NCBI GenBank assembly: GCA_002433335.1
Contig: DJHY01000267.1
Coordinates: 1-31,671, forward strand
Origin: Rhodospirillaceae bacterium UBA6608
GTDB lineage: Bacteria; Pseudomonadota; Alphaproteobacteria; Rhodospirillales_A; Casp-alpha2
Direction: 5' to 3'
DNA length: 31,671 nucleotides
Each line of letters begins with the position of its first letter. Within the stretch, counting starts at the first letter, position 1. A program made the translations under genes and the position numbers. Below the pieces are notes generated by a model. It was given only the letters and a program-made list of their open reading frames with translations. It was not told where the DNA came from and did no database searches. Positions 26,456 to 31,671 of the stretch are shown here, piece after piece.

Positions 26456-28744
26456 ATGACGAAGCAATCCGACAAGAAACAAGCCGATGACCTGATGTAC
26501 CAGGATGCCCTGCGCATGCATGCCATGGGCCGCCCCGGCAAGATGCAGGTCACCGCGACCAAGCCGCTGACCACGCAGCGCGATCTGACCCTGGCCTATT
26601 CGCCGGGCGTCGCCGCCCCCTGCCTGGAGATTCAAAAGGACGAATCGAAAAGCTACGACTACACCGCGCGCGGCAACAAAGTCGCCGTCATCTCGAACGG
26701 CACGGCGGTTCTGGGCCTGGGCAACATCGGCGCCGCCGCCGCGACCCCGGTGATGGAAGGCAAGTCGGTCCTGTTCAAGCGCTTCGCCGACATTGACGGC
26801 ATCGACCTGGAACTGAACACCGAGGACGTGGACGAATTCGTCAACTGCGTGCGCTTCCTGGGCAAGTCGTTCGGCGGCATCAACCTGGAAGACATCAAGG
26901 CCCCGGAATGCTTCATCATCGAGCAGCGCCTGAAGGAAGAGCTCGACATTCCGGTGTTCCATGACGATCAGCACGGCACCGCGATCATCACCGCCGCGGG
27001 CCTGATCAACGGCCTGCATCTGACCGGGCGCGACATCAAGGACATCCGCATGGTCGTCAACGGCGCGGGATCGGCCTCGATCGCCTGCGTCGAATTGTTC
27101 GAATCCATGGGTCTGCCGGCGGAGCAGGTCACGCTGTGCGATTCCAAGGGCGTGATCTTCGAAGGCCGAACCGAAGGCATGAACCAGTGGAAATCCAAAC
27201 ACGCGGTCAAGACCGAGGCCCGGACCCTGGCCGACGCCATGAAGGGGGCCGACGTATTCATCGGTCTGTCCGGGGCCGACATGGTCAACCAGGACATGGT
27301 CGCCTCGATGGCCGCCAATCCGCTGATCTTCGCGATGGCCAACCCGGTGCCTGAAATCTGGCCCGAAGCCGTGCGCGAAGTCCGCGACGATGCGATCATC
27401 GCGACCGGGCGGTCGGACTATCCGAACCAAATCAACAACGTGCTCGGCTTCCCCTACATCTTCCGGGGGGCTTTGGACGTGCGCGCGACGACCATCAACG
27501 AAGAGATGAAGATCGCCGCCGCCCGCGCCCTGGCCGACCTGGCCCGCGAAGACGTCCCGGACGAGGTCGATGCCGCCTATTCCGGATCGCGCCTGTCCTA
27601 TGGCCGCGAATACCTGATCCCGACGCCGTTCGACCCGCGCCTGATCTGGGCCGTGCCCCGGGCCGTTGCCCAGGCCGCGATGGACAGCGGCGTGGCCCTT
27701 AAGCCGATCGCCGACATGGATGCCTATGCGGCGGAACTGTCCGCCCGGTTGGACCCGACCGCCGGATCGCTGCAGGCGATTTTGGACGAAGTCCGCGCCC
27801 GACCGAAACGCATCGTGTTCGCCGAGGGCGAAGAGGAAAAGGTCATCCGCGCCGCCTATACCTTCCTGAACCAGGGCTACGGCACGCCGATCCTGGTCGG
27901 CCGCGAAGACATCATTCAGGCGAAGATCGCCGAACTGGGCCTTCCGGAAGAAGCCGGGATCGAGATCGCCAATGCCCGCCTGTCGGATAAGAACGAGACC
28001 TATACCGACATGCTGTACCGCAAGGAACAGCGCAAGGGCGCTTTGCGCCGCGACGCCATGCGCCGGGTCAACAACAACCGTAACGTATTCGCCGCCTGCA
28101 TGGTCGAAGCGGGCGATGCCGACGGCCTGGTGACCGGTCTGACCCGTCATTACCTGGTGTCGCTGAAGGACGTGTCGCGGATGTTGGAAGTCGGCGGCGG
28201 GGCCTCGGTGTTCGGCGTCTCGATCATCCTGACCGCCGACGGCCGGGCCCTGTTCATGGCCGACACCGCCGTCCACGTCAGCCCGACGCCGGAACAGCTC
28301 GCCGATTTCGCCGAGGGTGCCGCCGCCGTGGCCAAGGCCATGGGGCATGAGCCCCGGGTGGCGATGGTCTCGTTCTCGAACTTCGGCAATCCGGACCTGC
28401 CCAATGCGGAAATCATGCGCGATGCGGTCGGCGTGCTGGACCGCCGCGACGTCAACTTCGAATACGACGGCGAAATGAGCGCCGGTGTCGCCCTGAGCCC
28501 CGACCTGATGGCCAATTATCCGTTCTGCCGCCTGTCCGGCCCGGCCAACGTGCTGGTCATGCCGGGCCTGCATTCGTCGCGCATTTCGTCGCGGCTGTTG
28601 TCGGCGGCGGGCGGTGCGACGGTGGTCGGCCCGATCCTGCTCGGTTTCTCCAAGCCCGCGCAGATCGTGCAGATGGATGCCTCGGCCTCCGACATCGTGA
28701 CCATGGCGGCCCTGACGGCGCATCAGGCCAACCTGGGCAAGTAA
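26456..28744 (+). CDS. maeB: NADP-dependent malic enzyme MaeB with phosphotransacetylase-like domain
   Basis: This 762-residue enzyme decarboxylates malate to pyruvate with NADP reduction. The malic enzyme part (about 1-430) shows AYSPGVAAPCLEI, KRFADIDGIDLEL, HDDQHGTAIITAAG, the Rossmann motif VVNGAGSASIACVE and FAMANPVPEIWP. The C-terminal part (about 435-762) is the phosphate acetyltransferase-like domain (RIVFAEGEEEKVIRAA to the end), which in relatives is usually regulatory rather than catalytic. This two-domain form is standard in proteobacteria. It is transcribed divergently from mutS. Confidence 0.95.
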   Translation: MTKQSDKKQADDLMYQDALRMHAMGRPGKMQVTATKPLTTQRDLTLAYSPGVAAPCLEIQKDESKSYDYTARGNKVAVISNGTAVLGLGNIGAAAATPVMEGKSVLFKRFADIDGIDLELNTEDVDEFVNCVRFLGKSFGGINLEDIKAPECFIIEQRLKEELDIPVFHDDQHGTAIITAAGLINGLHLTGRDIKDIRMVVNGAGSASIACVELFESMGLPAEQVTLCDSKGVIFEGRTEGMNQWKSKHAVKTEARTLADAMKGADVFIGLSGADMVNQDMVASMAANPLIFAMANPVPEIWPEAVREVRDDAIIATGRSDYPNQINNVLGFPYIFRGALDVRATTINEEMKIAAARALADLAREDVPDEVDAAYSGSRLSYGREYLIPTPFDPRLIWAVPRAVAQAAMDSGVALKPIADMDAYAAELSARLDPTAGSLQAILDEVRARPKRIVFAEGEEEKVIRAAYTFLNQGYGTPILVGREDIIQAKIAELGLPEEAGIEIANARLSDKNETYTDMLYRKEQRKGALRRDAMRRVNNNRNVFAACMVEAGDADGLVTGLTRHYLVSLKDVSRMLEVGGGASVFGVSIILTADGRALFMADTAVHVSPTPEQLADFAEGAAAVAKAMGHEPRVAMVSFSNFGNPDLPNAEIMRDAVGVLDRRDVNFEYDGEMSAGVALSPDLMANYPFCRLSGPANVLVMPGLHSSRISSRLLSAAGGATVVGPILLGFSKPAQIVQMDASASDIVTMAALTAHQANLGK

Positions 28745-28750
28745 ACAACG

Positions 28751-28812
28751 CGGGGCCGCGCCCCGTCATAGAGGGTTCATGGGGCGGTCACCGGCCTGTC
28801 GCCGGGCCGCCC
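28751..28812 (+). terminator. GC-rich hairpins after maeB
   Basis: Two structures follow the maeB stop: CGGGGC/GCCCCG with a 3-base loop (28751-28765), and a larger nested stem GGGCGG with inner CCGGC/GCCGG and CCGCCC (28782-28812). Neither is followed by a T-run, so intrinsic termination is doubtful. They may protect the mRNA 3' end or act with Rho. Confidence 0.35.
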
Positions 28813-28893
28813 TAGCCTTCCCCCTAAAGACAGACGCTGCCCGGAAATTGCTGTCGCATTTCCGACCGGCCGGCGGATAATCGGGGGACGGCC

Positions 28894-30855
28894 ATGAACG
28901 AGAACCACCAAACCGACCAATTCCCTGAAGACGATGACGACCAGCCCGTGGCGCGGGCCTGGGCCGAACCGCTGGACCTGCTGATTGCACGGCGCGGCGT
29001 TCTGGCCGGCGGGGCGGCGGGCGCGGCCTGGGCCCTGTTCGGCGGGACCTTCGGTAGCAGCACGGCCCGTGCCGACGGGACCAACCCCTCGACCTTGAAA
29101 TTCACCCAACCGCCGCATGCCATATCCGACGGCCATACGGTCGCCGCCGGTCATGACGCCCGCGTTCTGATCCGTTGGGGTGATCCGGTGCTGCCCGACG
29201 CCCCGGCATTCGATCCGCGCAACCTGAGCGCCGAGGCCCAGGAAAAGCAATTCGGCACCAACAACGATTTCATTGCCTTCATGCCCCTGCCCGCCGGGTC
29301 GCGCAGCAGCGACCACGGGCTGCTCTGCATCAATCACGAATACAGCAATACCGAGCTGATGTGGCCGGGCCTGAACAAAGGGGCCTCGGCCCATGCCGAT
29401 GCCGCGCAGACCGCGGTCGAAATGGCCGCCCATGGTCATTCGGTGATCGAGGTCCGCAAGACCGACGGCGCTTGGCGCGTCGTCGCGGGCAGCCCATACG
29501 CCCGGCGCTTGACCTTGCGCTCCACCGTGATGGCCCTGTCCGGCCCGGCGGCGCGCCATCCCCGCCTGCGCACCCAAGCGGACCCGACCGGGGCCCGGGT
29601 GATCGGCACCCTGAACAACTGCGCCGGGGGCAAGACCCCCTGGGGCACGATCCTGATCGCCGAGGAAAACATCCACCAATATTTCTCGGGCGACCCGGTG
29701 CCAGGCCCCGAAGCCGCCAACCACAAGCGCATGGGCATCAAGAACAAGCCGCGCTACGGCTGGGGCCGCCATGTCGACCGCTTCGACGTGACCAAGGAGC
29801 CGAACGAGCCCAACCGCTTCGGCTGGCTGGTCGAAATTGATCCCTACGATCCGGCTTCGGTCCCGGTCAAACGCACGGCCCTGGGCCGGTTCAAGCACGA
29901 AGGCGGCGGCTCCGCCCTGACCGCCGACGGGCGCTGCGCCGTCTATTCCGGCGACGATCAGCGGTTCGAATATCTATACAAATTCGTCAGCGACCGGAAA
30001 GTCGACCGCGCCAACCGCGCCGCCAATCGCGACATCCTGGACCTGGGCACGCTTTACGTCGCCCGGTTGGAAGCGGACGGCAGCGGGCGCTGGCTGCCGC
30101 TGGTCCAGGGACAGGGCGACCTGACCCCGGCCAACGGCTTCAAGACCCAGGCCGACGTGATGATCGAAACCCGGCGGGCCGCCGACCTGTCGGGGGCGAC
30201 GCCGCTGGACCGGCCCGAGGATGTGGAGCCGAACCCCGTCAACGGGCGGGTCTACGCCATGCTGACCAACAATACCAAGCGCAAGGCGGATCAGGCCGAC
30301 GGGCCCAACCCGCGCGGGCCCAACCCGTTCGGCCATGTGTTGGAGCTGACCCCCGCCGCCGGGCCGGACGGCACGCCCGACCATGGGGCCGACAGCTTTA
30401 CCTGGGATATCCTGCTGCGGGCGGGCGACCCGTCGCGGCCCGACCATGACGCCCATTACCATCCGGCGACGGCGACGCAAGGCGCCTGGCTGGCGGCGCC
30501 CGACAATTGCGCCTTCGACCCCCGGGGCCGGTTGTGGATTTCGACCGACCAGGGGTCGAAGCAGAAAAAGAACGGCATCCCCGACGGCATGTACGCCTGC
30601 GATCTGGACGGCGCGGGCCGGGCGCTGACGCGGCTGTTTTTCACCTGTCCGCGCGACGCCGAAATGTGCGGCCCCGAATTCACGCCCGACGGCACGACCC
30701 TATTCGTCGCCGTGCAGCATCCGGGCGAGGGGTCGACCTTCGACGCGCCCTCGACCCGTTGGCCCGACTTCCGCGACGACATGCCGCCGCGCGCCGCCGT
30801 GGTCGCGATCACGCGCCCGGATGGTGGTCCCATCGGTGGACCCGGCGGCGGCTGA
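28894..30855 (+). CDS. PhoX-like phosphatase (DUF839), Tat-exported
   Basis: This is a 653-residue protein. A long acidic N-region, a twin-arginine pair at 33-34 in [10 protein letters not shown], a hydrophobic stretch and an ARA-D cleavage site near 60 indicate Tat export. This fits PhoX enzymes, which fold with metal cofactors in the cytoplasm. Family blocks are [52 protein letters not shown] and [19 protein letters not shown]. PhoX proteins are Ca/Fe-dependent phosphomonoesterases. Some DUF839 proteins have not been tested, so phosphatase activity is probable rather than certain. GGGGGA lies 6-8 bases before the ATG. I could not find a clear Pho box. Confidence 0.88.
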   Translation: MNENHQTDQFPEDDDDQPVARAWAEPLDLLIARRGVLAGGAAGAAWALFGGTFGSSTARADGTNPSTLKFTQPPHAISDGHTVAAGHDARVLIRWGDPVLPDAPAFDPRNLSAEAQEKQFGTNNDFIAFMPLPAGSRSSDHGLLCINHEYSNTELMWPGLNKGASAHADAAQTAVEMAAHGHSVIEVRKTDGAWRVVAGSPYARRLTLRSTVMALSGPAARHPRLRTQADPTGARVIGTLNNCAGGKTPWGTILIAEENIHQYFSGDPVPGPEAANHKRMGIKNKPRYGWGRHVDRFDVTKEPNEPNRFGWLVEIDPYDPASVPVKRTALGRFKHEGGGSALTADGRCAVYSGDDQRFEYLYKFVSDRKVDRANRAANRDILDLGTLYVARLEADGSGRWLPLVQGQGDLTPANGFKTQADVMIETRRAADLSGATPLDRPEDVEPNPVNGRVYAMLTNNTKRKADQADGPNPRGPNPFGHVLELTPAAGPDGTPDHGADSFTWDILLRAGDPSRPDHDAHYHPATATQGAWLAAPDNCAFDPRGRLWISTDQGSKQKKNGIPDGMYACDLDGAGRALTRLFFTCPRDAEMCGPEFTPDGTTLFVAVQHPGEGSTFDAPSTRWPDFRDDMPPRAAVVAITRPDGGPIGGPGGG

Positions 30856-30901
30856 GATTATTACCCCCCCTGTCGCCGGTCCCGGTGACACCACCCTTGG
30901 A

Positions 30902-30931
30902 GGCGGACCCGCTTGGCCCGCCTTCTTTTTT
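30902..30931 (+). terminator. Rho-independent terminator after the PhoX-like gene
   Basis: On the plus strand GGCGG (30902-30906) pairs with CCGCC (30918-30922) and is followed by TTCTTTTTT. It lies 46 bases after the stop codon and touches the stop codon of the convergent macro-domain gene. A second hairpin (GTCGCCGG / CCGGTGAC near 30873-30890) precedes it. Confidence 0.65.
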
Positions 30932-31466
30932 AATTCGACAGGTCGGCCAGGGCCTGGCGGTGCAAGGCGGCGCTATCCGCGCCGAAACAACAGAACACGA
31001 CCCGGTCGGGCAGGGCATTTTGACTGAGGAAGTCCGCGACCGTGCGAACGGCAATCCCCGCCGCGCGCGGGGCGGGGAACCCAAAAATACCGGTCGAGAT
31101 CGCGGGAAATGCGATGGAGGTTAAACCCCGGTCGCGGGCCAGCAGCAACGACGCCCGGTACGCCCCGGCCAGCAAGGCATCTTCGCCCGCGCCGCCGCCG
31201 TGCCAGACGGGGCCGACGGCATGAATGACGAAACGCGCCGCAAGATCATGGCCCGGCGTGATGCGGGCATCGCCCGCCGGGCAAGGACCGGATTGTTTGA
31301 CGATGGCGGCGCAATCGGCGGCCAGGGCTGGGCCGGCGGCGCGGTGGATCGCGCCGCAGACGCCGCCGCCCGGCGCCAGATGTTCATTGGCGGCGTTGAC
31401 GATGGCGTCGGTGTCGAGGACGGTGATATCGGCCTCGACCACGGTCATGCGTTTGGAAAGGGCCAT
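30930..31466 (-). CDS. Macro-domain protein (O-acetyl-ADP-ribose deacetylase-like)
   Basis: This 178-residue protein is a single macro domain of the YmdB/MacroD type. The ADP-ribose-binding blocks are DAIVNAANEHLAPGGGVCGAIHRAAG near residue 20 and FPAISTGIFGFP near residue 122. VIHAVGPVW is the third conserved strand. Such enzymes hydrolyse O-acetyl-ADP-ribose or remove ADP-ribose from proteins or nucleic acids. No ADP-ribosyltransferase or sirtuin gene is visible nearby, so no toxin-antitoxin pairing is suggested. It lies 67 bases downstream of the pyrophosphatase gene on the same strand. Confidence 0.92.
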   Translation of the reverse strand: MALSKRMTVVEADITVLDTDAIVNAANEHLAPGGGVCGAIHRAAGPALAADCAAIVKQSGPCPAGDARITPGHDLAARFVIHAVGPVWHGGGAGEDALLAGAYRASLLLARDRGLTSIAFPAISTGIFGFPAPRAAGIAVRTVADFLSQNALPDRVVFCCFGADSAALHRQALADLSN

Positions 31467-31533
31467 GCGCCGAGCTTATCAAACTTGGCCCGGCGCACCC
31501 AGAGCAGCCTGGGGATGGCCCGAAAGAAGGGGA

Positions 31534-31671
31534 TTAAGCCTTTTTGGCTTCCTTGGCCCGCTCGATGGCCTGACGGATCAGGTCCATGGCCTGTTCCTTC
31601 TCGCCCCAGCCTTTGACCTTGACCCATTTGCCGGGCTCCAGGTCCTTGTAGTGCTCGAAGAAGTGGGCGAT
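31534..31671 (-). CDS. ppa: Inorganic pyrophosphatase (C-terminal fragment)
   Basis: The last 45 codons of a gene that runs off the right edge. The sequence contains [17 protein letters not shown], then KGWGEKEQA, and ends in a Lys/Ala-rich helix. This is the characteristic C-terminus of the soluble family I pyrophosphatase, which hydrolyses PPi to drive biosynthesis. Only the tail can be judged, but the motif is specific. The stop is TAA at 31536-31534. Confidence 0.85.
   Translation of the reverse strand: MAHFFEHYKDLEPGKWVKVKGWGEKEQAMDLIRQAIERAKEAKKA

Noticed and set aside
28795..28850. CTGTC-containing stretches as a possible Pho box for the PhoX-like gene
   Set aside because: The second half-site at the required 11-base spacing is not present.
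30930..31466. Macro domain as the antitoxin half of a DarTG-type system
   Set aside because: No DarT-like ADP-ribosyltransferase frame is adjacent; the neighbours are pyrophosphatase and a PhoX-like gene.
31467..31533. Hairpin GCGCCG / CGGCGC and CCCAG / CTGGG between ppa and the macro-domain gene
   Set aside because: Loops are large or stems short and no T-run follows, so a terminator is not supported.
1..31671. CRISPR arrays, tRNAs, rRNAs, insertion sequences, prophage genes
   Set aside because: None seen on either strand by inspection; no repeat-spacer periodicity, cloverleaf or transposase/integrase motif.

Overview
The window is a chromosomal segment of an alphaproteobacterium, most likely a member of the Rhodospirillales. 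The clues are mostly high-GC, GC-ending codons, a Ros/MucR regulator, an alphaproteobacterial Fur/Mur-type regulator, a SAM-II riboswitch in front of metK, and a gene order I recall from other alphaproteobacteria (mutS - glnD - murJ - trpS - nfuA - tsaB - fur - miaB - phoH - ybeY - corC - lnt - metK - trmB - rimP). I cannot name the genus. I see no rRNA, tRNA, CRISPR array, prophage or insertion sequence.

Layout. Bases 1-8,560 hold a tightly packed minus-strand series: fur, miaB, phoH, ybeY, corC, lnt, a SAM-II riboswitch, metK, trmB, a terminator, and the first codons of rimP. Most junctions overlap by four bases, which suggests translational coupling. The series combines tRNA modification (MiaB, TrmB), ribosome and RNA quality control (YbeY, PhoH, RimP), envelope functions (Lnt, CorC) and SAM supply (MetK), and both MiaB and TrmB consume SAM. 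Bases 8,636-9,522 hold a MucR-family regulator and a divergent TusA-like protein. Bases 9,530-14,579 hold tsaB plus what look like accessory genes: a polytopic transporter, a RutE-like nitroreductase, an exported polysaccharide deacetylase and a Bax-like glucosaminidase.

Bases 14,896-26,093 return to conserved genes on the minus strand: nfuA, trpS, murJ, glnD, a DUF4153 membrane protein and mutS. From 26,456 the plus strand carries maeB (malic enzyme fused to a phosphotransacetylase-like domain) and a Tat-exported PhoX-like phosphatase. A plus-strand terminator follows, then a minus-strand macro-domain protein and the C-terminal end of inorganic pyrophosphatase.

No novel multi-gene defence or mobile system is visible. 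The points most worth a second look are an Asp-to-Ala change at a normally invariant active-site position of MetK, a sharp base-composition change inside metK close to that codon, a SAM-II riboswitch followed by an overlapping hairpin, a 90-residue Lys/Ala/Pro tail on GlnD, a MucR protein lacking two of the four Ros zinc ligands, and an AT-richer DUF4153 gene lying between mutS and glnD.
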